A DNA stretch of 36,103 nt, taken from Oxalobacteraceae bacterium. GTDB lineage: Bacteria; Pseudomonadota; Gammaproteobacteria; Burkholderiales; Burkholderiaceae_D. Under the pieces are notes generated by a model that was not told the DNA's origin, searched no databases, and was given only the letters and a program-made list of their open reading frames with translations. The translations under genes were made by a program, and so were the position numbers. Below are positions 24,053 to 32,755 of this stretch, one piece after another (position 1 is the first letter of the stretch; each line of letters opens with the position of its first letter). The stretch covers positions 1 through 36,103 of the forward strand of contig JAIXYM010000004.1 in NCBI GenBank assembly GCA_027490255.1. The letters are read 5' to 3'.

Positions 24053-25087
24053 ATGACACTCACACCGCAACAAGCGCTTCTGCGCATTATTGAACACCGC
24101 GAAATATTTCACGATGAAATGCTGGCGCTGTTCCGCCAGATCATGGGCGGCGAAATGTCGCCGGTGATGATCGCCGCGCTCACCATGGGACTCCGTGTGA
24201 AAAAAGAGTCGATCGGTGAAATCGCCGCAGCAGCCCAAGTCATGCGCGAGTTCGCCGCAAAGGTCGACGTGGCTAATGCCGACCAATTAGTCGACATCGT
24301 CGGCACCGGTGGCGATGGTGCCAACACCTTCAATATTTCGACCGCGACCATGTTCGTGGTGGCGGCAGCCGGTGCACGCGTCGCCAAACATGGCGGGCGC
24401 AGCGTTTCATCATCATCCGGTAGCGCGGATGCGCTGGAAGCACTCGGCGTGAACATCAACCTATCACCTCAGCAGGTCGCCGCCTCCATCGATGAAACCG
24501 GTATCGGTTTTATGTTCGCTCCCAACCATCATGCAGCGATGAAGCATGCTGCGCCGGTTCGCAAAGAGCTGGGCGTGCGAACTATTTTTAACATCCTTGG
24601 GCCACTGACCAATCCAGCAAGCGCGCCCAACATCATGATGGGTGTGTTTCATCCCGATCTGGTCGGCATTCAAGTGCGCGTGCTGCAAAGGTTAGGCGCA
24701 AAACATGCGCTCGTCGTCTGGGCCCGTGACAACATGGATGAAATTTCACTGGGTGCAGCGACCATGGTGGGCGAGCTTATTGATGGCGAAATTCGTGAAT
24801 ACGATATCCATCCGGAAGACTTTGGTTTACAAATGACCTCCGGTCGACATCTGCAGGTCACGGGGGCCGCAGAATCCAAAGAAAAAATTCTTGAAGCACT
24901 CAATAACCGGGCGGGACCAGCACGAGACATTGTCATGCTCAATGCCGGCGCTGCACTCTATGCTGCCGGCGCAGCCAGTAGCATCGCGGCTGGCGTTACA
25001 CGCGCAAAGGAAACATTAGCCTCCGGCGCTGCGCGCGCAAAACTCGATCAGTTCGCGCAGTTCACTCAAAAACTGGCTACTTCATAA
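24053..25087 (+). CDS. trpD: Anthranilate phosphoribosyltransferase
   Basis: The 344-residue enzyme transfers phosphoribose from PRPP to anthranilate, the second step of tryptophan synthesis. The diphosphate-binding [14 protein letters not shown] is near residue 84, the [21 protein letters not shown] block near 110, and the DE pair for metal binding lies in DNMDEISLG near 226. Length matches the family. It follows trpG by 14 bp and precedes trpC by about 30 bp, so the three form one transcription unit. Confidence 0.97.
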   Translation: MTLTPQQALLRIIEHREIFHDEMLALFRQIMGGEMSPVMIAALTMGLRVKKESIGEIAAAAQVMREFAAKVDVANADQLVDIVGTGGDGANTFNISTATMFVVAAAGARVAKHGGRSVSSSSGSADALEALGVNINLSPQQVAASIDETGIGFMFAPNHHAAMKHAAPVRKELGVRTIFNILGPLTNPASAPNIMMGVFHPDLVGIQVRVLQRLGAKHALVVWARDNMDEISLGAATMVGELIDGEIREYDIHPEDFGLQMTSGRHLQVTGAAESKEKILEALNNRAGPARDIVMLNAGAALYAAGAASSIAAGVTRAKETLASGAARAKLDQFAQFTQKLATS

Positions 25088-25117
25088 AGCCATCGCAAAA
25101 TAATACATACAATCACC

Positions 25118-25918
25118 ATGTCTGACATTCTAAAAAAAATTCTTGATGTAAAAGCCGACGAGGTCGCCGCCGCAAAAAAACATCAAGATCTGGCAAGCCT
25201 GCGCCGCGACGTGGAATCTGACACGCCTGCGCGAGCACAGATTCGCGGCTTCGAAGCCAGCCTGCGTAGCAAGATCGACTCAGGTAAGGCAGCCGTGATT
25301 GCGGAGGTAAAAAAAGCATCCCCCTCCAAAGGCGTGCTGCGCGAAAATTTTCAGCCCGCCGAAATCGCGCAAAGCTATGCGCATCACGGCGCGGCCTGCC
25401 TGTCTGTTCTGACAGATGTCCATTTTTTTCAAGGTGCGCAAGAATATTTGCAGCAGGCACGTGCGACCTGCGATATTCCTGCGCTACGCAAAGACTTCAT
25501 CATTGATCCGTACCAGATCTATCAGGCACGTTCCTGGGGCGCGGATTGCGTCTTGCTGATTGTTGCGGCGCTAGACCACGGCCTGATGGCCGAACTCGAA
25601 GACTGTGCACATGAACTGGGTATGGGGGTGCTGGTCGAGATTCACGACGCCGATGAGCTTTCCGCTGCGCTCAAACTGAAAACAGCAATGCTGGGTATTA
25701 ACAACCGTAATTTGCGCACTTTCGAAACCAGTCTCGACACCACGATCAATCTACTGCCTCGCATATCGCCCGACAAAATGGTCATCACCGAATCTGGCAT
25801 CCTCGCTCCGGATGACGTCAAACGCATGCGTGACGCCGACGTTCATGCCTTTTTGGTCGGTGAAGCATTCATGCGCGCCCCAGAGCCCGGTACCGAGCTG
25901 GCTCGTCTGTTCAGCTAA
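25118..25918 (+). CDS. trpC: Indole-3-glycerol phosphate synthase
   Basis: The 266-residue TIM-barrel enzyme closes the ring of CdRP to form indole-3-glycerol phosphate. Conserved blocks include [16 protein letters not shown] (catalytic Lys and Ser), [28 protein letters not shown] with the second Lys, [10 protein letters not shown] and ITESGI. It is mono-functional, without a TrpF domain. It ends the trpGDC run; no clear terminator follows, but mnmC is convergent 66 bp downstream. Confidence 0.97.
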   Translation: MSDILKKILDVKADEVAAAKKHQDLASLRRDVESDTPARAQIRGFEASLRSKIDSGKAAVIAEVKKASPSKGVLRENFQPAEIAQSYAHHGAACLSVLTDVHFFQGAQEYLQQARATCDIPALRKDFIIDPYQIYQARSWGADCVLLIVAALDHGLMAELEDCAHELGMGVLVEIHDADELSAALKLKTAMLGINNRNLRTFETSLDTTINLLPRISPDKMVITESGILAPDDVKRMRDADVHAFLVGEAFMRAPEPGTELARLFS

Positions 25919-25951
25919 AAATTACCACCACAAGTCAACCCAAGTAGACAA

Positions 25952-26002
25952 GGATCCACACGGATCAGTACGGATCAATCCGACTCAACGCGGAGCAAAG
26001 CG
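25952..26002. repeat. Degenerate 10-bp tandem repeat between trpC and the MnmC-like gene
   Basis: Units starting GGATC recur at 25952, 25962 and 25972, followed by more diverged units at 25982 and 25992, with consensus GGATCAnnnC. The repeat runs into the 3' end of the convergent MnmC-like gene. It is likely a slippage product in the intergenic spacer. Confidence 0.5.
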
Positions 26003-27073
26003 TAAAGGATCCAGCCGCCTCAGCCATTCACGCGCCATCGGCAAGGGGTCGCCGCACAGCGCTGCGACCAGTAACTCCGCGCAAAGCGGCGCGCAGGCTA
26101 TGCCACGCGAGCCATGCCCCACGCTCACAGACAGACCTTCGGCGATCTTGCCCACCAGCGGCAATCTATCTTGCGTCGTCGCTCGCCATGCGACGCGACC
26201 ACTGAGAACCATCCCAAGATCCTTCGCAAAACTAGGTAACAAACGCTGCAAGCGCTGGAAATTTTCCAGATCATCTGTCTTGCGAGCAGACGCATCCTCG
26301 TCGTCATATTGAATCGTCGCGCCTATCGTATGTAGGCCATTGATGGCTGGCGTGATGTAGCCGTCGCGACAAACAATCACATGAATCGCCTGATCTGCTT
26401 GCTCGGGTACAACGGATAACTGGCCACGCGCACGATCAACTGCCAAGGGGAGCGGGCTCAGTTGCGTTGCATAGGCAGTTGCCATCACGACCTGAGCAGC
26501 AGAAAAAATTTCACCGTCAGACAGGCTCAAGCGCCATGAATCATCGACATGCTGAACAAGGCTGGTGACTTCAGCGCGGGTATGCACCTGAATCAGTGGA
26601 TGATCGAGCATGGCATGAACGAGTGCGACGGGCTCCAGCCATCCGGCCTGCGGCAAAAAAAATCCCGAACTAGCTGGTGCCTGTCCGCAGAGCTTATCCG
26701 CTGCCGCGCCGCTGACTTCCATGATCTCGTCATGCGGGCGTGCGCTCGCGTAGTCACGCAGCTTGTCATGACGTCGCTGATCGCGCGTCATGCGAAATGC
26801 ACCGCAAAATGCATGCGGCACTGATGCACCGTGCTGGGTAAGCCAGTGCTGCAGCCAACGCACACCGGCCGCAGAAAATTCGGCAATAGGATTATCGGCA
26901 CCACCGGGCTCGGGCCGCACCACCGCAACGGGATTACCCGACCCACCACAGGCGGGCTGTTCACGCTCCAGCACGATGACGGCCCTACCTCTGCTGGCGA
27001 ACTGGCGAGCGATGCTCGCACCAGCGATGCCGGCGCCGATGATGACGATGGGTGAAGAAGACAAGTGTGCCAA
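25985..27073 (-). CDS. FAD-dependent oxidoreductase of the MnmC C-terminal type
   Basis: The 362-residue DAO-family flavoprotein has the dinucleotide-binding IVIIGAGIAGASIARQFASRG at the N-terminus and ends with GRVAWRATTQDRLPLVGK near 310, then SVGHGSRGIACAPLCAELL, both diagnostic for MnmC. In MnmC this domain removes the carboxymethyl group from cmnm5s2U34 of tRNA to give nm5s2U; the usual N-terminal methyltransferase domain (MnmD) is absent and would have to be encoded elsewhere. It is 8 nt downstream of a small secreted protein gene on the same strand. Naming it mnmC outright would overstate the case without the second domain. Confidence 0.82.
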   Translation of the reverse strand: MAHLSSSPIVIIGAGIAGASIARQFASRGRAVIVLEREQPACGGSGNPVAVVRPEPGGADNPIAEFSAAGVRWLQHWLTQHGASVPHAFCGAFRMTRDQRRHDKLRDYASARPHDEIMEVSGAAADKLCGQAPASSGFFLPQAGWLEPVALVHAMLDHPLIQVHTRAEVTSLVQHVDDSWRLSLSDGEIFSAAQVVMATAYATQLSPLPLAVDRARGQLSVVPEQADQAIHVIVCRDGYITPAINGLHTIGATIQYDDEDASARKTDDLENFQRLQRLLPSFAKDLGMVLSGRVAWRATTQDRLPLVGKIAEGLSVSVGHGSRGIACAPLCAELLVAALCGDPLPMAREWLRRLDPLRFAPR

Positions 27074-27081
27074 GAGACGAA

Positions 27082-27417
27082 TTACTTGCAGCGACCTTCA
27101 AAAATCAGCAGCGAGGTTGGCATCTCCATAGTATCGCTGACGGTGAGGGCGATACGATCGATCAACACCTTGCGCATCGCGCTCTCGCGTGTCAAACCCA
27201 TGCAACTGATCAGCGCATCGCTGAGTTTGCAGTCAAGACCCTCCATCTTCAGGCCTGTCACCACGTAGAGATGACGCGCATCCGCCGGTACTGTTGATGC
27301 CGCACCGCGATGCTCGAAGCGCCGCTTGCCCTCACAGTCGTACTGTACATCCGCCGCGAGCGCGGCCAGCGGCAGGAGCAACCCCACCAACGAGTTCAGC
27401 AGAATGGCAAACTTCAT
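27082..27417 (-). CDS. Small secreted protein with four cysteines, unknown function
   Basis: From the ATG at 27417 the 111-residue protein has a signal peptide ending in LAALAA near residue 22. The mature part contains four cysteines (in YDCEG, LDCKL, ISCMG, EGRCK) that could form two disulfides in the periplasm. The frame is open to 27453; I prefer 27417 because it gives a standard signal peptide, but MTEM at 27426 is also possible. It lies 8 nt upstream of the MnmC-like gene and is divergent from the adhesin-E-like gene. I do not recognise the family. Confidence 0.65.
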   Translation of the reverse strand: MKFAILLNSLVGLLLPLAALAADVQYDCEGKRRFEHRGAASTVPADARHLYVVTGLKMEGLDCKLSDALISCMGLTRESAMRKVLIDRIALTVSDTMEMPTSLLIFEGRCK

Positions 27418-27489
27418 CTCAGTCATCCGGAAAAGTGTTAGCGCATCATACAATGCAACGGATATGCCTTTTCCCTGATGGTCGCCGAC

Positions 27490-27873
27490 ATGAAAACCTT
27501 ATTGATAATTCTGCTTGCGTTCATCCCCACAACAGTACTGGCCCAGACTTGGGTTCGCTATGCAGAAAGCGATCAGAGCCTGATGTACTTCGACAGCCTG
27601 CGCACCCGAAAGATGGGTGATACCGCCTTTGTGTGGGACTTGCATGATCTAAAAAGCGCCGCCACAGACCCCGCTGGCAAGCCTTATCAATCAGTACTTT
27701 ATGCAGTCGAGTATCAATGCCGCGCGCGCAAATGGCGGGTGCTGGGCACGTCAAGACATCCGCAGGGCATGGGCGCCGGCAAGCCTGTTTCAGAAGAAGC
27801 AGGCGCTATGGCGTTCACCGAGGCAGGACCAGGGTCACGCGCAGAGCAGCTCTTCAATCATGTCTGCGAATAG
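27490..27873 (+). CDS. Secreted protein resembling surface-adhesin E
   Basis: The 127-residue protein has a signal peptide (cleavage after TVLAQ near residue 18). The mature domain reads WVRYAESDQSLMYFDSLRTR and contains YAVEYQCRARKWRVLG and, near the C-terminus, RAEQLFNHVCE. This arrangement, with two conserved cysteines, is that of the small surface-adhesin protein E family found widely in betaproteobacteria. The ATG at 27478 (four residues longer) is an alternative start. The adhesion role is known only for distant members, so function here is tentative. Confidence 0.6.
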   Translation: MKTLLIILLAFIPTTVLAQTWVRYAESDQSLMYFDSLRTRKMGDTAFVWDLHDLKSAATDPAGKPYQSVLYAVEYQCRARKWRVLGTSRHPQGMGAGKPVSEEAGAMAFTEAGPGSRAEQLFNHVCE

Positions 27874-27914
27874 TGGGCGGATCTGGCTGATCGCGGTGCT
27901 CACGATGGCACTGC

Positions 27915-29240
27915 TCACGATGGCTGCACTCCAAACCATCGATTGAATTCTGCAACATCCGCTTCAGTCAATACCCCGGCGCGGATGCGCAATGCGATCA
28001 GATCACGCAGGTAGTTGTAACGTGCCCGCGATTGATCAGTACGCGCTCGCAGAAGACGCCGGCGTGCATCCAGCACCAGCACCACCGTCACCACCCCCAA
28101 TTCATAGCCTCGCTCCTGTGCTTTCACGGTTTGCACCAGTGCATCCACTTGGGCATCTGAGGCATCAATCCGCGCACGATTGGCCACGGCGCTAGTAAAA
28201 GCGAGTCGAACCTCGCGCTCCACCTGACGCGCTATCCCTTCGAGCTGCTCGTTAGCGATATCCAGCTGGCGCTGCGCGACCCGCTCTGCTGCGCTGGTAC
28301 GTCCACCCTCATAAATCGGAATCCTCAGCTCAAGACCCACCGAGTCGACACTGAATCTTGGCCGTGGCGAATTATCAATATCCTGATTTGTCTCATTACG
28401 CTGATAAAACGCAACGAGTTGTGGCAAATGGTCGGCACGGGCAGCCGCTACCGACTGACGGTTCGCCTCCACACCATGTCGCCGCGCACTCAGCCCGGGA
28501 TGAGAGGCGAGCGCACTGATTACCCAATACTGCTCAGACTCCGACACGCCCGGGAAACTCTGCCGGGTCATCACGGGCAGCACACCTGGATCAATGCCTG
28601 CGATCTCTTTTAGCCATACACGAGCGGCCGATTCCTTGTTGATTGCATCGATTTCCTGGATAGCGAGTTGCTGCGTCCACGCAATTGCCTCAGCGAGATC
28701 ATTTACACGTGCCATCTCACGCGCTCGCATAGCGCGCAGGCGATCGACATTCCGAATCGCTGCTTCTTTTTCAGCCTGCAATCGCTGCAGCTCATCACCC
28801 GACTCAAGCAGGACAAGATACTGGTCTGCAAGTTGCGCAAACAACTCGCCGCGCGCTTGCTGGGCCTCACGCTCAGCCTGATCGATCGCCACCCGCGCAC
28901 TGTCGCGTCGGCGCGCTGAGGCAATATCCACCAACGGCTGACGCACCATGAGCACGTTGCGCTGGCCGTTAAAGGTCAGATCTGCTCCCCCGGCTCGGTA
29001 ATCATTTTGCGAATAAGAGCTCTGTAAACTGACTTGGGGATAGAGTCGACTCTCAGCAACACGTGCCTCGGCTTGGAGTCGCTCGGTCGTCAGAGATCGT
29101 ATTTTCAGCGATGGATTGTCGCTGGCAGCTGCACGGTACAAATTGAGTAAATCCGCCGACGCAGCCGATGCCGATGCCGACCAGAGCACGCCAGTGAGCG
29201 TCATCATCCAGATCAGACGAATGCTGTTGGCCGGATACAT
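27915..29240 (-). CDS. TolC-family outer membrane protein of a type I secretion system
   Basis: The 441-residue protein has a signal peptide ending SASAA near 27, then two repeats of the outer-membrane efflux protein fold: long helices with LYPQVSLQSSYSQND near 67 and LRIPIYEGGRTSAAERV near 308. Its start follows directly on the TGA of the adaptor gene (TGAATG), with a strong ribosome-binding site AAGGAGGAG inside that gene. It forms the outer-membrane channel for the ABC and adaptor encoded upstream. The three-gene order ABC, adaptor, TolC is that of protease/lipase exporters such as PrtDEF. Confidence 0.88.
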   Translation of the reverse strand: MYPANSIRLIWMMTLTGVLWSASASAASADLLNLYRAAASDNPSLKIRSLTTERLQAEARVAESRLYPQVSLQSSYSQNDYRAGGADLTFNGQRNVLMVRQPLVDIASARRRDSARVAIDQAEREAQQARGELFAQLADQYLVLLESGDELQRLQAEKEAAIRNVDRLRAMRAREMARVNDLAEAIAWTQQLAIQEIDAINKESAARVWLKEIAGIDPGVLPVMTRQSFPGVSESEQYWVISALASHPGLSARRHGVEANRQSVAAARADHLPQLVAFYQRNETNQDIDNSPRPRFSVDSVGLELRIPIYEGGRTSAAERVAQRQLDIANEQLEGIARQVEREVRLAFTSAVANRARIDASDAQVDALVQTVKAQERGYELGVVTVVLVLDARRRLLRARTDQSRARYNYLRDLIALRIRAGVLTEADVAEFNRWFGVQPS

Positions 29241-30617
29241 TCACTCCTCCTTCAAGGAGCGCACCATCATGTCCGACAACGGCGCAGTCAGGTAGTGCCA
29301 CAGCGTACGCTGCCCCGTCGTGACGAGTACATCCGCTGGCATGCCGGGCATGAGTTCAAGCTTGAGCTTAGCGAGATCGGCCATACCTTTTTCTACGACG
29401 CGTATGCGGGCCAGGTAGTACGGTTGCTGTGAACCATTGATCTCATCGACCAATCGATCGGCAGACAACGCGACCAGTTGTCCCTCGACCCTTGGCATAT
29501 CTCGCTGACGAAAAGCACTGAAACGCACTTCGGCCATCTGCCCAACACGTACCTGATCCACATCTTGGGGAGAGAGCCGAGCTTCGACGATAAGGCTTTG
29601 CTCAACTGGCACGATGTCGAGCAAGTGCGCGCCGGGACGGACCACCTCGCCGGGCGCATGCACTGAGAGCGCGAGCACTTTTCCATTGTCGGGGGCAGTG
29701 ATGACGGCGCGCTGTACCGCATCCTCCAGTCCGCGCAAACGCTCGCGTAGCGAGAAAATTTCCGTCTGCACTTCGGCCAGTTCTTTGGCCACCTCACGCT
29801 GAAGATCTTTTTCCAGCTGCAGCATTTTTATCTGTAGGCCGCTGATCTCGGCTTCGTTGGAAGCGATGTCGTTGACCAGTGCTGCACGCTGCCCATCATT
29901 GAGCGCGACGCTGCGTTCCATCTCTCGCACGCGCTGGCGCTCCAGATACCCTTCGTTGGCGAGCATCTCAAAATCGTTGCGCTCTTTTTCGAAGGATAAG
30001 AGCAGACGCTCGCGCATCAACCGCTGTTCGACTAGGCTGGCGCCCTTTTCTCTGAGCTGCGCGACCTGACGCTCTTGCAGCATCATTTCACCTTGCTGTG
30101 CCAAACGCCGCGCACGAAAAGTCTGGTCTTGCACGAGCATAGCCTCGCGGGCACGCGGATCGCGGGTCAGCACCATCAATGGCGCTGGGTAAACGACCCG
30201 AGATAATCCATTGCGGTGTGCGATCAATCGCGCCTCGCGCGCCATCGCCCCCAATAACTGCCCGCGCGCTTGCTCGAGCTGGGCACGCGCCTGAACGTCC
30301 TCAAGAGCAATCAATATCTCGCCCTTTTTGACCTGCTGTCCATCGCGCACCCGCACTTCACGCACGATGCCGCCCTCCAGATGGCCGACGGACTTGCGAT
30401 AGTTCTCGACGACGACGACACCTGCTCCAATAGCGGCGCTCGTCAGGGGTGCGAGCGCCATCCAAATACCAACGCCAGCAAAGAGCACGAACAACACGAC
30501 CAGCCCCACTATCTTTAGCCAGCGCTCCTGACGTCCATGCTGAAGACCACGCATCGATTCCCCAACAGGTGCGCGCTCCTTGGCGCGAAGAACACTCGAT
30601 TTCTCTGGCGCATTCAT
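29241..30617 (-). CDS. HlyD/PrtE-family periplasmic adaptor
   Basis: The 458-residue membrane fusion protein has a cytoplasmic N-terminus, one transmembrane helix at about 33-57, a lipoyl-like segment with HLEGGIVREVRVRDGQQVKKG near 80-100, a long coiled coil from about 115 to 310, and a second lipoyl/beta-barrel part near 315-420. It bridges the ABC transporter and the outer-membrane channel. It overlaps the ABC gene by 4 nt (ATGA) and abuts the TolC-like gene, so the three are translationally coupled. Confidence 0.93.
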   Translation of the reverse strand: MNAPEKSSVLRAKERAPVGESMRGLQHGRQERWLKIVGLVVLFVLFAGVGIWMALAPLTSAAIGAGVVVVENYRKSVGHLEGGIVREVRVRDGQQVKKGEILIALEDVQARAQLEQARGQLLGAMAREARLIAHRNGLSRVVYPAPLMVLTRDPRAREAMLVQDQTFRARRLAQQGEMMLQERQVAQLREKGASLVEQRLMRERLLLSFEKERNDFEMLANEGYLERQRVREMERSVALNDGQRAALVNDIASNEAEISGLQIKMLQLEKDLQREVAKELAEVQTEIFSLRERLRGLEDAVQRAVITAPDNGKVLALSVHAPGEVVRPGAHLLDIVPVEQSLIVEARLSPQDVDQVRVGQMAEVRFSAFRQRDMPRVEGQLVALSADRLVDEINGSQQPYYLARIRVVEKGMADLAKLKLELMPGMPADVLVTTGQRTLWHYLTAPLSDMMVRSLKEE

Positions 30618-32365
30618 GCGGCAACTTTCCGGGCCGTGGTGGCATTTAGCGCAGGCTGACTGAGGGCAGCGGCCACTTCGTTAGGTCGACCGTAGCACGC
30701 CAACTTGCCATCAATAAGGAGGAGCACCCTATCCAGCTGTTCAAGTACCCGACTGCGGTGGGTAACGATGATCACGGTCGCACCAGTGCTACGCAATGCA
30801 GCAAGTGCCCTGTCAAGCGCTGCACTGCCAGCATCATCGAGATTGGAATTAGGTTCATCTAGAATCACGACGGCCGGGTCGCCATAGACCGCGCGTGCCA
30901 GCGCAACGCGTTGACGCTGCCCGGCTGACATTGTGCGGTTGCCATCAAGGCGAGTGTCGTAACCCTCGGGTAGCCCGAGAATCATTTCGTGAACACCGGC
31001 AAGCCTAGCCGCGCGCACTACCGCTTCTGCGTTGACCTCACCAAAACGTGCGATGTTCTCGGCCAGTGTACCGTCCAGAAGTTCGACATCCTGTGGCAGG
31101 TATCCCATTGCATCACCCAACGCACTGGATTCGTATTGGGTCAGTTCCGCACCATCGAGACGAAGCGCGCCGGCCGTGGGTGGGTACAAACCTAGCAAGG
31201 TACGCACAAGCGTGGATTTGCCGGCGGCGCTGGGTCCGATGATGCCGACCTGAGTTCCAGCGGGAATGTGCAGGGAAAGATCCTTGATGATCGGCGCGGT
31301 CGCACCGGCGGGCGTGACGACTATTTTCTCCAGCTGATACTCACCACGAATTTGCGGTAGCGCCATACGCTCAGCACGGGGCGCATAAGTGCCCAGCAAC
31401 TCGCGTAACCGGCGATAAGCATCGCGGGCGGTGTCGAGGCTGCGCCAGCTGCCAATCAACTGATCGATCGGTGCCAGAGCGCGTCCCAGCAAAATAGAGC
31501 CTGCGATGATCATACCGGGAGAGATTTCACGTCGTAAAGCCAGATAAGCGCCCAACCCCAGAATCAGCGATTGCGACGTCAGGCGGTAAGTTTTCGAGAT
31601 CGCACTGATCACGCCTGCGCGCGCGCTGGCATCATGCTGGGCATCCAACGCATGAACGCGCTCGCTTTGCCAGCGCTCACGCAGACGAGGCAACATACCC
31701 ATCGCCGTGATGACTTCGGCGTGACGAAGGTGTAAGGTCGTCTGCTGATTTGCCGCCCGACTGGCGTGATTAGATTCCTGCAACAGGTGCCTGGTAGCTA
31801 GCTCATTCCAAAGCGTCAAAATGGCCAGGACCACAATTGAGGCTACGGCGGCCACACCCATCCACCAGTGAAAAAGAAACATCAGACCAACATACAGCGG
31901 CACCCAGGGCACATCCAACAGCGCGAACAAACCAACACCGGTGACGAACTGACGCACGCGATCAATGTCATCCAGCGGCTGCGCACTGGCATGTCGGCCA
32001 GCGCTGGCCATCGCACGCGCAAAAATCGCGTCATGAACTGCAGGTCCAAGCATGGTATCGAAGCGGGTGCTAGCCACAATCATGATTCGAGAACGCACCC
32101 ACTCCAGCCCACCGAACACCATGAATAGAAACACCGTGATAACGGTCAGCACGACCAGCGTGGGAACGCTGCCGGTGGAAAGCACCCGGTCATAAACCTG
32201 CAACATATAGAGCGAGGGCACCAACATCAGTAAATTGAGAAACATACTGAACAGTGCTGCCGAAAAAACAGCAGACCGAGAAGCACGCACGATGGCTTGC
32301 AGCACAGGCGGCAGCGCGTTGTCTGTCGACTTGGAATATTCTTCAGTCAATCCAAGCCCCCTCAT
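30614..32365 (-). CDS. Type I secretion ABC transporter (permease-ATPase)
   Basis: The 583-residue half transporter fuses a six-helix membrane domain (from about residue 30 to 330) to an ATPase. The Walker A motif GPSAAGKST is near 378, the ABC signature MSAGQRQRVALARA near 484, Walker B AVVILDEPNSNLDD near 505, and the H-loop VIIVTHR near 538. It has the PrtD/AprD/LipB length, without the N-terminal peptidase-like domain of HlyB. It energises export of a C-terminal-signal protein that is not encoded in the window. The ATG at 32365 has a poor Shine-Dalgarno site; a TTG at 32350 preceded by GAGGGGG is an alternative start. Confidence 0.93.
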   Translation of the reverse strand: MRGLGLTEEYSKSTDNALPPVLQAIVRASRSAVFSAALFSMFLNLLMLVPSLYMLQVYDRVLSTGSVPTLVVLTVITVFLFMVFGGLEWVRSRIMIVASTRFDTMLGPAVHDAIFARAMASAGRHASAQPLDDIDRVRQFVTGVGLFALLDVPWVPLYVGLMFLFHWWMGVAAVASIVVLAILTLWNELATRHLLQESNHASRAANQQTTLHLRHAEVITAMGMLPRLRERWQSERVHALDAQHDASARAGVISAISKTYRLTSQSLILGLGAYLALRREISPGMIIAGSILLGRALAPIDQLIGSWRSLDTARDAYRRLRELLGTYAPRAERMALPQIRGEYQLEKIVVTPAGATAPIIKDLSLHIPAGTQVGIIGPSAAGKSTLVRTLLGLYPPTAGALRLDGAELTQYESSALGDAMGYLPQDVELLDGTLAENIARFGEVNAEAVVRAARLAGVHEMILGLPEGYDTRLDGNRTMSAGQRQRVALARAVYGDPAVVILDEPNSNLDDAGSAALDRALAALRSTGATVIIVTHRSRVLEQLDRVLLLIDGKLACYGRPNEVAAALSQPALNATTARKVAA

Positions 32366-32755
32366 GCCATTAGTCAGTTATTTTTTAATTGACCTACAGG
32401 CTAATTTTTAAAACTCACTTCGACAAGACGCCTTCCATTGGAAGATGCGAGGCGATGATGAATAAACGCAACAATGAATGTCGATTAGTCTGAAAATTGT
32501 GGGAGAAAGACGAGCCTTTGCGCCAATGACGAACTTCTCAATGGTGTGCGTAGTAAATTTTTATGGTACATCTGCAAATCAAAAATTCTGGCAACCTAAA
32601 GTCGAAGCGGATTTGATTGAGGATTAGGTCGAGGATAAGATTGAAGCAGGTGATTCGAGCTGCATCTAAACTGCACTCGGACTGCATGCCGTCCGCCCGC
32701 GAACCAGTAACGCCGTCATTCAGACCTGATCGCCACATCAGCCCATTTAAGCGCC
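32366..32755. promoter_or_regulatory. Divergent regulatory region between the type I secretion genes and the regulator
   Basis: This 390-bp stretch has no gene that I support. It contains a 13-bp palindrome CTTCCATTGGAAG (32432-32444), A/T-rich sequence near the secretion operon, a purine-rich region with several GATT/GAGGA units (32610-32645), and the three CTGCA repeats described separately. Promoters for both directions must lie here, but I could not place a confident -35/-10 pair. Confidence 0.5.
32660..32688 (+). promoter_or_regulatory. Three 11-bp-spaced direct repeats, PhoB/OmpR-type operator candidate
   Basis: CTGCATC (32660), CTGCACT (32671) and CTGCATG (32682) are separated by 4-bp spacers, giving an exact 11-bp period. 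The 7+4 layout is that of the PhoB box and related OmpR-family sites. The array is 68 bp upstream of an OmpR-family regulator start and faces the secretion genes on the other side, so autoregulation and control of both are plausible. Confidence 0.5.

Noticed and set aside
27860..27946. A 28-codon plus-strand ORF (MSANSGRIWLIAVLTMALL...) overlapping the end of the adhesin-E-like gene and the 3' end of the TolC-like gene
   Set aside because: It looks hydrophobic, but there is no clear ribosome-binding site and it overlaps two supported genes on opposite strands, so the pattern may simply reflect the codons of those genes.
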